From Termitomyces sp. T153 (Eukaryota > Basidiomycota > Agaricomycetes > Agaricales > Lyophyllaceae): a stretch of 64,000 nt of DNA. Below the pieces are notes generated by a model, which worked only from the letters and a program-made list of their open reading frames with translations, had not been told where the DNA came from and searched no databases. A program made the position numbers and the translations under genes. Shown here in pieces: positions 43,916 to 54,780 of this stretch. Positions within the stretch are counted from its first letter, which is position 1. Each line of letters begins with the position of its first letter. The stretch covers positions 62,001 to 126,000 of the forward strand of contig JACKQL020000013.1 of assembly GCA_018296165.2 (NCBI GenBank). The letters are read 5' to 3'.

Positions 43916-46859
43916 CTACACCTTCTCTTCCTCACCAACAACTGGCGGCACCTGATCAATCCGCTGCCCATGGACACGCAAACGATAAAGACACGTATAC
44001 TCGCGTCCCCAATTACTCTTCATCATCAGCACCACGACTCCGAAATCCACGCCCAACGCACGCAATTCCGGGTCCACAGGGAACGTCTGCACATTCCTTG
44101 GCGCATGTATATCATACGCAAACTCCGCAACGCGCACATACATCGGCGCACGGGGAAGCGTGCTCGGGACCTCCGGCTCTTCCTCCACTTCCTCCCCACT
44201 CTCCCTCGCCTCCTCGCGCCTCCTCCTCCTCTCCTCCTTCCACCTCAACACCTTCTCCACATTATCCGTCCCCTCCACCAGCCCCCAAAGCTCCATCTCC
44301 CTCGGCGCACTCCGCATATCAAACGCCACCTCCTCCGCAACATGATCAATACTGACCTCGTCAATATATATCGGCGCCGCGAGCGCCACGCCAAGCTGCC
44401 CAGATTGTCCAGCGACCGGCCAGCAGTGCCCGTTGTGCAGCTCGTGGTGCAGCGCCCAGACAGGCGGACGCCCGATGGCATGCCCAGCGCCGCCTGTGAT
44501 CATGCTCAGTATCGACCCGCGGAGCGTCTTGGGTTTGACCTCAAACGTAGGGCTTGTGAGGGATGGAATAATGCGTGCTCCGCCAGAGTGAAGCGCATAA
44601 TCAGCGCGCGCAATGGTGTCCTTGCTGTACGTTGACACAGCGGTATCCACGAGGTGTTCGATGAGGGACGTCACGTCCTGTCCGTCTGACGATTTGATCG
44701 TCAGACCAGACTTGGCTGCGCTTCCTGAAGCCAGTTTGTTCCACCACGCAGCACCAGCTTCAACATCGCTAGGCACAGATATAACCTTCTTGCCCAGCTC
44801 CAGCGCCTCCTTAACACCTCCTTCCACACTCCCCACCCGCTCCTCCAACGCCCTCACCCTCGCCCTCGCTTCCTCATCATTCGCAGGCCCATGCCCATGC
44901 CCATGCCCAGAACTCGGCGACGGTGGCCGTTGTTGTACAGCCTGTATCTGCGCCTGCAGCACCTCAATCTCCTGTCTGACAACCCCAAACGTATCCCTCG
45001 TGGCCTCCTTAACCCTCGTCTCAACCTCCACCGCCTTCCTACTCTCCACCCCCACCTTGTTCTCAAGGGCCCCAAGCCGCCCAGCCAACTCCGACTGCGT
45101 CCTCCCATCGCTCTCTGCACGTAACCGACCCTTCTCCGCCTCAAACGAAAGGCCTGCTAGAGCCGTCTCGATGACCTGTAGGCGTGCCGCGAGTTCCGCG
45201 ATATTCGCAGCGGGTATTTCGGGTGCCTGGAATACGGGCTGGGATGGGCCGCCCAAGTGAGGGACAGGTAGGTAATGTAGCAGCGGCTGACGTAATGAAT
45301 ACAAGCCAGAGAGTACAAGACCGATTGCGATCATCTTTAAAAACGGTGCAGCGCCCGCAAAAGCGATCCAGCTAAGAGGTCGACGGAACAACACGTCATA
45401 GATATTTGCGGTGAGTCCTCCAGAGAGATAGAGAACGCTGGTGAAGAGTTGCCACACAATGAAAACGAGTGCGAACAATTTTCGAAAGATAAAATTGACG
45501 AGCTGACCCAAGGGCCCACCAATGCGAGAAGAACGTTGCCGCGAAACGGATCGGCGTTGAGAACTCTGTCGTTCTCGTTCTCGTTCGCGTCCTCTTGGCC
45601 GCTCTTGTGCCAAGTCTTCTTCTTCGGGTATGGAAACAAGGCCCTGCTCGATATCCATTGAAGTGTCAGGTGCGTAATCATCTGGCGGGAGAATTTGGCG
45701 AGGTAAAGATGGATGTCGCGCTATGTCCGGACGTAGTGACCCGCGTTGGCGTGTAGATATCTATGTTCCAACATGATTCGAGAGCAGACAAAATGTAAAA
45801 AGCAAAACGCGTACTTGTTCGGCACTGGCGTCATCGCTTTCGCTTGCTTCGTCCTCGGCCTCACCTGTGACCCCTTTCCTGTCTTTCGGCTTCTTCTTTC
45901 TTCTCTTTTCAGGGGCTATGACAGGCAGATTGTTCATGGATCCTGCCGGTTCCTTCTTCTTCTTTTTCCTTCTCTTTGTTTTCCCATCACTTTCGTAATC
46001 CTCGTCTGACTCGAGATCAGACTGGTCAGGCAAATATGCCCGATTGTCCTCCGACATGCGGTTGCGTTTGGTTGAAGGGGGTTTAGCGCGTCGCATTGAC
46101 TGGTTCTCGTACTCTCTCTGCTCCTTTTCGTAATCATAGCTGGACTCCCTCTCCCTCTCGCGTGGTGGTTCACCAAGTTCCATGATCCTTTGTTTCGCGA
46201 AAAAGGTCGCAGTACCAAAAGCACTCTTTGCGGTATCGACAATCTCCATGAATGGACTCTTTTCGCGCTCTGATCGCGACGGCCGTTCTTCTTCCCCTTC
46301 GGAGTCCGGCACCGTCAAAGAACCGTTCTTGGAAAGGGGTTTTCGTGTGCGGCTCGAGGATCCGGGTTTCGAGATCTGAAGGCGCCTGCTAGCATTCGCG
46401 GCTCCATCTTCGTATTCAACAGAGGTGCCTCTTCCGACCTGACGCGAGGGAGGCTGAGAGGCGGTGGAGCTCCACGACTGGTTTGCGGTGTTCATGGCTG
46501 ACGCGAATGCACCGGCAATGTTGACAGTGGTGTCGGGGAGGTCCCAACGGTCGGGCCTGAGGGGCGAAGTGGTGGTCTTTGGTGCGCCTGGGCGAGATGC
46601 GGCCTGCTCCTGCTTTTTTCGGTAGAATCTGGTCAGAGCAGGGGCGTCGTCGTCGGGGGCGGCGTTGCGGACGGGCGACAGGGGCGCTGGGTGGCTGGAA
46701 ACGAATGAATAAATAGTATAGGTGGAAAACACGCGAAAAATACCCGTAAATCGCGGCAGTGGTTGGCAGGGGCTTTGGGTCTTTTTGGGAAGGGGGCTTG
46801 AGGAACTGGCTGTGTGGGAGACGGCGGATGTCGTTGATTGGGGTGTGCTCAAAGGACAT
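43916..46859 (-). CDS. SUN-domain (Sad1/UNC-84) nuclear envelope protein
   Basis: Three exons give about 945 residues. Exon 1 starts MSFEHTPINDIRRLPHSQFL (46859) and joins TTAAIYG to HPAPLSPVRN. Exon 2 is a long basic, disordered region (KTKRRKKKKKEPAG, EKRRKKKPKDRKG) that joins ...DDASAEQ to ISTRQRGSLRPDIARH over a 51-base intron with acceptor ACATAG at about 45764. Exon 3 holds two hydrophobic stretches (FALVFIVWQLFTSVLYL and MIAIGLVLSGLYSL), a luminal coiled coil and the SUN domain: DYALHSGGARIIPSLTSPTF, AIYIDEV-type beta strands (LAAPIYIDEVSIDHV), VRVAEFAYDIHAPRNVQTF and CLYRLRVHGQ. SUN proteins sit in the inner nuclear membrane and pair with KASH proteins to connect the nucleus with the cytoskeleton and spindle pole body. 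The N-terminal region should face the nucleoplasm. Confidence 0.88.
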
Positions 46860-47369
46860 GAACTTGCAGAGGACGCTATCGAAAACCAGGCCAAAGCCAG
46901 AAACAAGGGCGCGTGGTCCTTTGTTGTCTCTTGTTTGCAGCACGTAATCATATCATTGATTATGTACGTGGCGTAGGTGAGGTTATCTTATAAGTGTTAA
47001 GCAGCGTAGGTAGATATCGATATTAGTGACATGTATTAGGCCACATATTGTAGTGACATACTCCTCAGCTCTCTGAACATTGTATCGCTGCAACAATCAG
47101 CGGACAGATAATCGATACTTATTCAAACGACGCGATTTCGCAAAGAAATCCCCAGCATCGAGCATGTGAGGTCATAGCCTCGCCACACAAGGCGAATGAC
47201 GCGCTTGTCAGAGAATACCGTTGAGTCATGAGCGCGAGTGCCAGCGGACCATAAGCAGTCTCTGTAAGGCAAGCGAGTCACTTTTCTAGCGGATATTGGT
47301 TCAAATGAATACTCACGTAATGCGGATGGGAGGGAAAGGACTTGTCATTCCCAAAAGACATAGGCTGAC
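46860..47369. other. Intergenic, no gene recognised
   Basis: Promoter side of the SUN gene and 3' flank of Bud13. No features were seen. Confidence 0.45.
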
Positions 47370-48407
47370 CTACATGTCCTCTGCGCCCCACTGATAACTT
47401 TCCAGTCCCTTGCGTTTTTTCTCATTCTTGCTCTGGAACAATTTTTTCTCAAAGCCATTTCCTCGATCTAGCACCGAAAGAGGTTCAGAGAAATATAATA
47501 GACCCTCGGAATATGACATACCGACGCCATCCCATCTATAGCCAGGTTTTATTCCAAAACGATTTGGTGGTGGCGGCGGACCAGTGTATTCAGGTTTCCG
47601 AGGACCTTTACCTTTTGATTTCTAGATGATAAAAGGTTCAATACTGAGTCCCAATACCAAAACCACATGGTTTACCGTCAAAAATGCCGCCGCAGGGTCA
47701 TTCCATAATTCTTTAGCCTTCAACTCCTCGTTGAGCTCGGTATCATCTGCGTGTCGCGCAAACTTCCTCCCTCTCTGCTTCTCCAACTCTAGTCGTTCTC
47801 TCTCCCTCTCTTCCCTCTGCACAAGACCTTTACCCCACTCCATTTTCTGAGCCTCCTTCTCCTCTCGCTCGCGCTTCAGACGCGCTGCTTCAGCTCGTGC
47901 CGCTTTAGTATCAATCTTCTTCCCACTCGCATCACGATACACGGTCTCTTGCGCCTGTGCAATCTCCTCAGCAGTAACAGTCGGTGTCACATCCTTCTTC
48001 CCCATCGCCTTTTGCAACTGAGTCGCTGACATCAAACCACCCACAAACCCCCGTCCCTGCGCCTCTTCCACAACCACCGGCTTCTCATCCTCGGCAGGTG
48101 GTGGACTTTCCTGCTTAATACCTTCCCGGACCACTGACCAGCCCGAACCTTCTTGTGATGGCACTAACTTCCGTTTCTTAAAACCTCGATCACTGGCGAC
48201 AACCGCCTCCGAGATGTCCTCTGTTTCCTCTTGATCTTCAGCACCCCATCCACCGTCCTCGTCCCGCAGATTTGCCAATGAGCTGGCCGGCACTGAAACG
48301 GCTGCCTTTCTTTTCTTCTTCTTCAGCGGCGCTGTTTTTGCCAAAATAGCGTCAGCCTTTGGCCCAGACATGTATTTTTCTGCGAGATATGTTTTGAGAT
48401 GGGACAT
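47370..48407 (-). CDS. BUD13: Bud13/Cwc26-like pre-mRNA splicing factor (RES complex)
   Basis: The start [20 protein letters not shown] at 48407 is the conserved N-terminus of Bud13 orthologues. The middle is charged ([33 protein letters not shown]) with the conserved stretch [18 protein letters not shown] ([20 protein letters not shown]). The C-terminus over two or three short introns reads [39 protein letters not shown] and YQWGAEDM, the family's most conserved block, ending at the stop 47370-47372. Bud13 is part of the RES (retention and splicing) complex of the activated spliceosome, with Snu17 and Pml1. An upstream in-frame ATG at 48476 would add 23 unconserved residues, so 48407 is chosen. 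Confidence 0.9.
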
Positions 48408-48555
48408 ATTTGAAGTAAAGCGTCCGTGAGGAAATGAAGACCAAGAGATACTGCTATTACTAAGCATTGGGCCCACGTGGTTTGGAATCGAGGGATGTCA
48501 GGACCGAGTCGTATTATAAAATGTCGCTATATATATTAAGAGAAATGCGTTCATT
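48408..48555. promoter_or_regulatory. Divergent upstream region of Bud13 and tRNA-Ala
   Basis: Only 148 bases separate the Bud13 start codon from the 5' end of the tRNA on the other strand. Confidence 0.35.
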
Positions 48556-48644
48556 GGGCACATGGTGTAGTTGGTTATCACGCCCGCTTAGCATTATTTC
48601 ATGCTTCATGCGGGCGGTGCCCGGTTCAATTCCGGGTGTGTCCA
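48556..48644 (+). tRNA. tRNA-Ala (anticodon AGC) with 15-base intron
   Basis: The acceptor strands GGGCACA and TGTGTCC pair (one G-U) with discriminator A. The D arm contains the A box TGGTGTAGTTGG. The anticodon stem CCCGC/GCGGG encloses the loop TTAGCAT after removal of an intron at about 48594-48608, one base 3' of the anticodon (48590-48592), the normal place for eukaryotic tRNA introns. The T arm is GCCCGG-TTCAATT-CCGGGT with B box GGTTCAATTCC. Confidence 0.9.
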
Positions 48645-48837
48645 TGGGTCAGTGGATTTTTGCTTTGCGACTAATTTGACTGGTTAAGATTCATGCTCTA
48701 AGGACTAGTTCGTAATATGAATAAATATATCTCGGAATTTCAGTTCAACTAACAGGTAAAAAACATTTAATATACATAGACATAAAACTCATAGGTATCG
48801 TAAGTTGTAGCACATGGTGATGGGTAATGCGTTCCTT

Positions 48838-51067
48838 CTAAATAGCGGAGCCGCTACCACTTGAGTATTCATCGTCCTCGGGAGGTCGTTCGCGTATGAC
48901 GACATCCTCCGTTCTCGATGAAACACCTGTCAATAGGAGAACAGCAGAAGACAATAATGCTGTAGCAAGAACGAATATTGCCTTCGGGAAATAGGCGACG
49001 GTTGAACTGTACGTTAGAGCATAGATGTAAGGCTGTCAGCCGTTAGTCAGTGACAACTCAGCCAGGACACAATACTCCCTTACATTGATGATATGTGCAA
49101 TCGCCGATAGGACAGCCAGACCACCAAACAGAGCCCCCACTTCAGAACTAAAACCGCACGCATGGAGACATACTGCCGCCAGCGAATGCAGCGTGGGGTT
49201 TCCTCCAGAAGTAAACGAGGACAGACATGAAAGTCCAGTGAATAACGTTTGTGAAGAAGCTGGAGTCAACGCGACAAGAGCATCTGCCAAGCCGTCGACA
49301 GCTAAAGAAGCCTGAGCAAGGCGTTTATCGAAGTGCAGCTCTGCGGCGATGTGAGCAGAATCCGGGCTCGTACTGTTGGTCTTGGGCTTGAAATACGATA
49401 TGATGACTGGATCATAGCTTTACTAAATTACCTGCAATATAGTGGTGCACGTACTGGGAAGGAAAACCAAAAGATTGAAAGCCCTTGTGATCCACAAGAT
49501 GGACATGTAGTAGCCCAGCTACGCGAGGTCAGAATACTTCTCACAAAAAGTCAGGTAGCCTACCTCTGCAGTCGTCCAGGAGTATACATGTTGTGCATAC
49601 AGGTATTTGGCAGAGTATACTCCCTATAGACTATTGAGTATCTATTCTGGTGAGGACAGAATAAGTGAAAGTACAATTGACACCAAGTAGAGAAACAATG
49701 CCATCCCGACCAACGTAAGATTATAGCTTTTTCCTGGTCGACCTGGTACAGATCGAGGGGCAAACATGGTGATAGGAATGACCAGCGCCTTGATGAATTG
49801 GACAATGTGACTGCGAATGACGGCGACAGGATCCCACGTAGATAGAGGCCTCTCGCTGTGATAGATATCATCTTCCGGCAGAGTAGGCTCTCGAGATTCG
49901 GGACAAATTGAGAGGATATAGATTAGTACTGCCAATAAAAGGCTGATGCTCAAAGCGAATGCATTCTCAACCTCCAAGGTTGCAGATTTTGGTAACACGA
50001 GGCCACTGAACTGTAGTCACGTTCTGTCAGTTGTCTCACTGAGGCTTCGTCAGGAGGTAAGCGCACCCATGGTCCCGCAGCCAAGCCAACAAAAACGATG
50101 CCTTGTATTGTGGAAAATATCCCTGACCTGAAACAGAAAATAAGTAGAACCGCCTTGGCTACCAAATACACACACCGTGATCCATGTCTTGTGCAGTCAG
50201 AGGTATATCTGCACAACGATTGAGACCAAACAAAAATCGACAGGCTGTCATTCCTCACGCGTGAACAACGCCATTAAAAGATGACAGACCGCCAACCAAG
50301 CCTTCAAGAATCGGACCCGCGAGAATAAACCCTTCTGCATGACGTCCAAAAAGGGATTCCTGGCGCATGACAAGTACGTAGGTCAATTCCCTGGGTAATT
50401 TTTCAAATTCTTGTATATAAATCAGACAGCGATTACGCACATGCAGATCGCCCCTAAGAGGAACAAAGCAAGGACAGGTTTTCTGCCATGCACATCGCCT
50501 AGCCTACTCCAAAAGCCAGTTGCGATGGCACTCAGCACGCTCATAAGCGTCACGACAGCTAAATTTCGCATGATCGAAACAGACAATGTTTGAGTTCAGT
50601 GTAAGCGTACATGCTTGTATCCTTGCGGCTCGTGCCTGCACTGCTGCGCTTGAACAGTCCTCTGCGGCAGTGAGGAAATATTGAAGACTCGAACGATGAG
50701 AATCCTCCTCAGCATTTAATGCTCGACAAGCAATTGCTCTGTACACTTGAATGCGCGGAGACATGGTCACTCCCCGCTGAAGGGATATCAGACGTAATTC
50801 GGCACGATCAATGATATACGCACCGACATTGAAACGATAAGAACAATGGGGAGTAAGCTGTGAAACATTAAGGAAGTGAATGAGAAGAGGGGTAAACGGG
50901 AAAGGTTATAGCAGGATTGACCAGTATGGATTTGCTTTCCATTTCGTGAGCGTAGGGAGAAATGCTCTTGGGCGTGTTTTTCTGGAACCACTGCGATGCG
51001 AAATCGGGAGGAGTGCCTCGTCTTCACTCGCCGAATCAGACGTTCGACGCGGCTCAGACGGAAACAT
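48838..51067 (-). CDS. MFS transporter (TetA-like family), copy A
   Basis: Exons carry MSPRIQVYRAIACRALNAEE (loop after helix 1), QARAARIQACTLTLNS, LAGPILEGLVGGLSSFNGVV, SDCTRHGSR, GIVFVGLAAGPWV, SATLEVENAFALSISLLLAV, ICPESREP, TMFAPRSVPG, LVGMALFLYLVSIVLSLI, TPASSQTLFTGLSCLSSFTS and EVGALFGGLAVLSAIAHIIN, and end YSSGSGSAI (stop 48838-48840). This is the helix and motif order of fungal TetA-like MFS drug/solute transporters; the substrate is unknown. The same signatures occur in the gene at 57855-60250, so the two are paralogues. The N-terminus is uncertain: MFPSEPRRTSDSASEDEALL at 51067 leads through KWKANPYCLLPIVLIVSMS over an intron near 50865-50925, but an upstream exon cannot be excluded. 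Confidence 0.75.
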
Positions 51068-53260
51068 ATCTTCCAGTGGTATAACGTGTGCGGTATCAGG
51101 AACCTGCCTATGCGTACGGAGTCAGTGGGCGAACAGGCAGCGAGAACGACCCTGAACCGGTAGACGTCGGCTTATCTGATAAGTGACAGCCTCCACGTGA
51201 CGATGTTCGGTTACGTGGGTCTCGGGTCGGACGGTACGAATCTGCGCCCCTCGAAAGGCCACATTCCCAACATGCTCCCACCTGGAAAGGAAAATAACTC
51301 ACCTATCATAATGAGATAAATGTTCCTAGTGACATGAGCAGAAAAATCGTGTCCAACAAGCAGAATTTGAAGTACCGATGTCTGGCTCATGGATTTGGAG
51401 GTGGGTGGTTCCATTGACAGCAAGACCGGAAATAGTCTAGTGGGCTTCGGTGGAGCCAGAGGTTCTGAAGGCGATATATCGGCGTCAAAAGTGGGTTGTG
51501 CGGTGAAGGTTCAAGTGTATCAATGTCCCCACATTCCCAGCTATTGGGCCGGCTTTCCAATACCCTAGTAATTGCGTGGAACTGCTTCTGTCGTGATGCG
51601 TAGCTTCCAAGTGCTTGTCGATTGTGTTCAATGACTTTCTAGTTTGTGGACATTATCTAAGCAGGTGTCGAGATTAGGCTTGAGAACTGTACAGACACAT
51701 GAATGTGAGAGGATTTTTCCTTTATTGAAGCCCTTTTTTCCGATCACTAGACTGTGTACCTTCTTGAGTTTAGCTCTTTCGGCGGCCGGTCCTGCGAATC
51801 CTGTGAGAGGTTACTCAGTTATCTTGCAGAAGAAGCTAGACAAAACTTTTGGAATGAATCTCACAGCAGACTTGTCTATTTCCTCCCGTTACTCTGATAT
51901 TGACTGCTCAGCCAATGCTCTGAATGGAAGCGCGACCATACTCGAACTCTACTCGGACATCGACTCCAAATCTACTATTACTAAGATTGCCCAATCGTGG
52001 GTCACCATCATTGAGTTGTGCAAGGTATAGATGAGTTGAAGATGGTGGAGGAGTCGGGGCATCTGGATTGGGCAATAGTAGTGACAGGAATGCCTGAAAG
52101 GGAGATACAATGTCCAGGATGACAGTTGACTTGCCTCTCGAGCTTGGTCAATCTCTCCTGTCTATAGCAGTGATGCACCTAGCATCTCCTTTGCCTCCAC
52201 ATTAGAGGGTTCGAATATTCAACGAATAAACCGCAGAACCAGATCACGTTGAACCATGGGAGATTGAGCCTTTTCGAGAAGAGCAGACACAGTCGGGCCG
52301 TTTTGAGGATAAGTGTGGAGAATGGAGGGATCTGTGGCCTTTGACGTTGGTTCGTGTTCCGAATATGACTCCTCAGGCTCAAGCTTAAGGGACCACTCTT
52401 CCGGGCTTTTGCCGTGATAATTGACGACTTATAGACTTTGAAATCAGGCTCAAGTACGGCCATCCTCCTGATCTCCTTTTTCTCAAGAGACTAGACACTT
52501 TCATGGAAAGGATCCTGACAATTATCAAAGCCTTTGCAGATAGAGAACTTCATCCTTCCGAAGAGGTCTTTTGGCCTTGCTCTTACTAAGTTTGTGCTCT
52601 CTCAAATACTATCCGTAGACACGGTGATTAGCTGCAGAATGGTATGCCAGATATCTCTTCCAATTAACATTTCAAGATGCCACAGTGTGGGACAGAGCTG
52701 TGAAAGGTCTGACTTTCGCTGTCAATTGAGGGAATGGTATTCTTCATTCTGTTATACCAGTGCAGACTGTGCTTTGACCTGCAAGATCATTGAAGACTGA
52801 GTTGTATGATGATGTATGCAGGGCGTTGAGGTGAGTTACATCTAAGATATCGGTCTAATCACTGGCTCACACGAATTGCCAGGACTGTAAATGGTGTACG
52901 CAATGTAGAGATGAATGGACTAATCCAATCACAGGTGATTGGATGTCTATGGTGTTTGTCTGGTCTGATGGCCATCAGATTTTCCAGTCGCAAGTCCTTC
53001 ATCCTTGAAAGTCTCTCAGAACAAGATTATTTTATATTGCTTGGAAAATGGAATTCTGAGGTTTGAAAGGCTATTTCCCGACATACCTCCTCCCCCAGCA
53101 GAGTCCAGCAATGATTCCCCCCTACCGTTAATGAAGTCTCAATTGTCCTACAGCCTGAAGATACTGGCTTAACATGAGTTTCATCACACCCCAATAGCGA
53201 CCCGCCAACGAAGGTAGGGGCTTCAGTCAACTAATGATATCGGGAAACTGAGTTCACAGG
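51068..53260. other. Gene-poor stretch with fragments and inverted repeats
   Basis: Frames at 51644-52030 (128 codons) and 52534-52800 on the plus strand lack recognisable motifs. Perfect inverted repeats lie at 52923-52944 (10-base arms ATCCAATCAC/GTGATTGGAT around AG) and 52964-52979 (TCTGATGGCCATCAGA). Confidence 0.4.
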
Positions 53261-53263
53261 AAA

Positions 53264-53639
53264 GTGATCCATCACCAAATCCTTCCCAAACAGAGGAAAC
53301 TGAAGATTCCTTCTGGCAGACAACACAGGAAAGTGAGTCCCAAAGGTGGCTTCACGTACTTCGGGCCTGACCTAATAAACACCAAGGTTATGCCATCCAT
53401 CAATTTTGGCTCTATACCAAGGTGGATCCTGTATGTCCTGAAGATGGCCGTGAAGTATGTTGCTGAAACCAAGCCTTATGAGGTCAGTCTCTTGCCGTAT
53501 GTTTTGATCGTTGTTAATATCTTCTTCAGTAGTACAAGCCTGCAACTCTTGCGATCAACAGCCCAGAGTCAGTTGCCCCTGAGCTTTCCTCTGGCCTAGA
53601 GGTCTCTGGTGTTGTCTTCGACGAGACGTCATTTATTTG
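53264..53639 (+). pseudogene. Unrecognised gene fragment with one apparent intron
   Basis: The plus-strand frame around 53310-53480 reads GGFTYFGPDLINTKVMPSIN and LKMAVKYVAETKPYE. After an intron-like stretch with the donor GTCAGTCTC and acceptor CTTCTTCAG or a little later, it goes on as YKPATLAINSPESVAPELSS and SGVVFDETSFI to a stop at 53637-53639. The exon-like look suggests a fragment of a real gene; the start is missing and I cannot name the family. Confidence 0.35.
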
Positions 53640-54290
53640 ACCCGATTCTCAGAAAAAATCTACGCAAAAACATGTATACAAGAATACAGTATTCTAACCC
53701 ATTTTGAGTTGTCCACATTGATATTAGTCCATATCTTTTCCAACATGGATTTCAAAAAAAATCTAGTAGCCACCAGACCTGTACTGTCTCCGCAAGACCC
53801 CTTGGACCATAGAATATATCATCCGGGGTCCTTGCATGACGCGAACACTTGGTCATTTTTCGGTTTTGTTGAATGCATAGAAGATAATTTACGAGTGGAA
53901 ACTCTATACATCTAAGATTTGTGGATACATAGCAAAAAATTTAAAATCGTTGAATATCTGTTTGTGTAAGGGTTACAGTGTGCGACCTGTGACATACGGT
54001 CATTGGTCACATTAGTGACCAGCCATGATGGAAGTGGACACTACGCCCCCTCGCATCCCGCAGCCTGACTCTCCATCGCAACCAGCTCATCTCGTCAATC
54101 AAGGGCGAAATTTGTGGGTTGGTGGCAGTGTCTTTTCCAAGGAGGCACAAAGATCTCTGCTTGTGGATAAATCATGGCTCATCCACGAATTCCATCATCA
54201 AAGCCGTCAGAGGGCTTCAGGAGCATGTGCCAATTCAATTCTCTTCTATTCTTCCTCGACATATGCTCATTGGTTGTAATTTCTACCACG
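53640..54290. other. Intergenic debris
   Basis: No gene is supported. The frame at 54025-54279 (MMEVDTTPPRIPQPDSPSQP) is not recognised and overlaps the left flank of the ATP-citrate synthase relic. Confidence 0.35.
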
Positions 54291-54780
54291 ATGATGGACA
54301 ACATTATCTCCTCCAAGTTCTACCGCGCCGAAGCCGTGGCCTCATCAGGAAGCCTATTGTCACTTGGGTTGCTGGTACTTGCGTGAACATGTTCACGATG
54401 GAGGTGCAGTTTGGACATGCGGGCTTGATGACAAATAGCGAGCTTTGGACTGTGGATACGAAGATAAGGTGATGAAGGATGCTGCGTTCATTGTTTTTCC
54501 CAATACGTTCGAGGAGTTCCCAGATCTGCTCATGGAGACATACCAGAACCTTGTCCAGAACGTCGTTGTTCCCAGAAGGGAGCGTGATCCTCCTGGTATT
54601 CCTATGAATTACAAGACGCAAAAAAAGCTTGGTCTTATTCACAAGTCTTTGTTCACTAGGTCAGGACCTGCTCTATGCTGGTATGTGTATCTCGGATGTC
54701 TCGAGGAGGACATCGGTCTTGATGGCGTTGTCTCGCTGCTTTGGTTCAATGCCGTATGTCTTATATCTTCACTGCTTTGA
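54291..54780 (+). pseudogene. ATP-citrate synthase fragment, deleted and frameshifted
   Basis: Three plus-strand frames carry successive pieces of ATP-citrate synthase (ATP-citrate lyase, succinyl-CoA synthetase-like part onward). MMDNIISSKFYRAEAVAS (from 54291) corresponds to the GGMMDNIIASKLYRPGSV region. GLIRKPIVTWVAGTC with EVQFGHAGLMTNSEL is the segment with the phospho-histidine-type GHAG motif, normally about 90 residues further on, so the part between is deleted. KVMKDAAFIVFPNTFEEFPD, YQNLVQNVVVP, KLGLIHKS and EEDIGLDGVVSLLWFNA follow in a third frame. The end is followed by GTATGTCTTA, an intron donor, so the piece came from genomic DNA and not a spliced message. The intact enzyme makes cytosolic acetyl-CoA; this copy cannot. 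Confidence 0.72.

Noticed and set aside
43837..45260. Plus-strand frames of up to 262 codons over the SUN gene
   Set aside because: They lie opposite a GC-rich, well-supported SUN coding exon, are biased in composition and have no family motifs.
51211..51423. Frame starting MEPPTSKSMSQTSVLQ as the first exon of MFS copy A
   Set aside because: Joining it would require a 21-base intron and it shows no similarity to the N-terminus of copy B. The start at 51067 was preferred.
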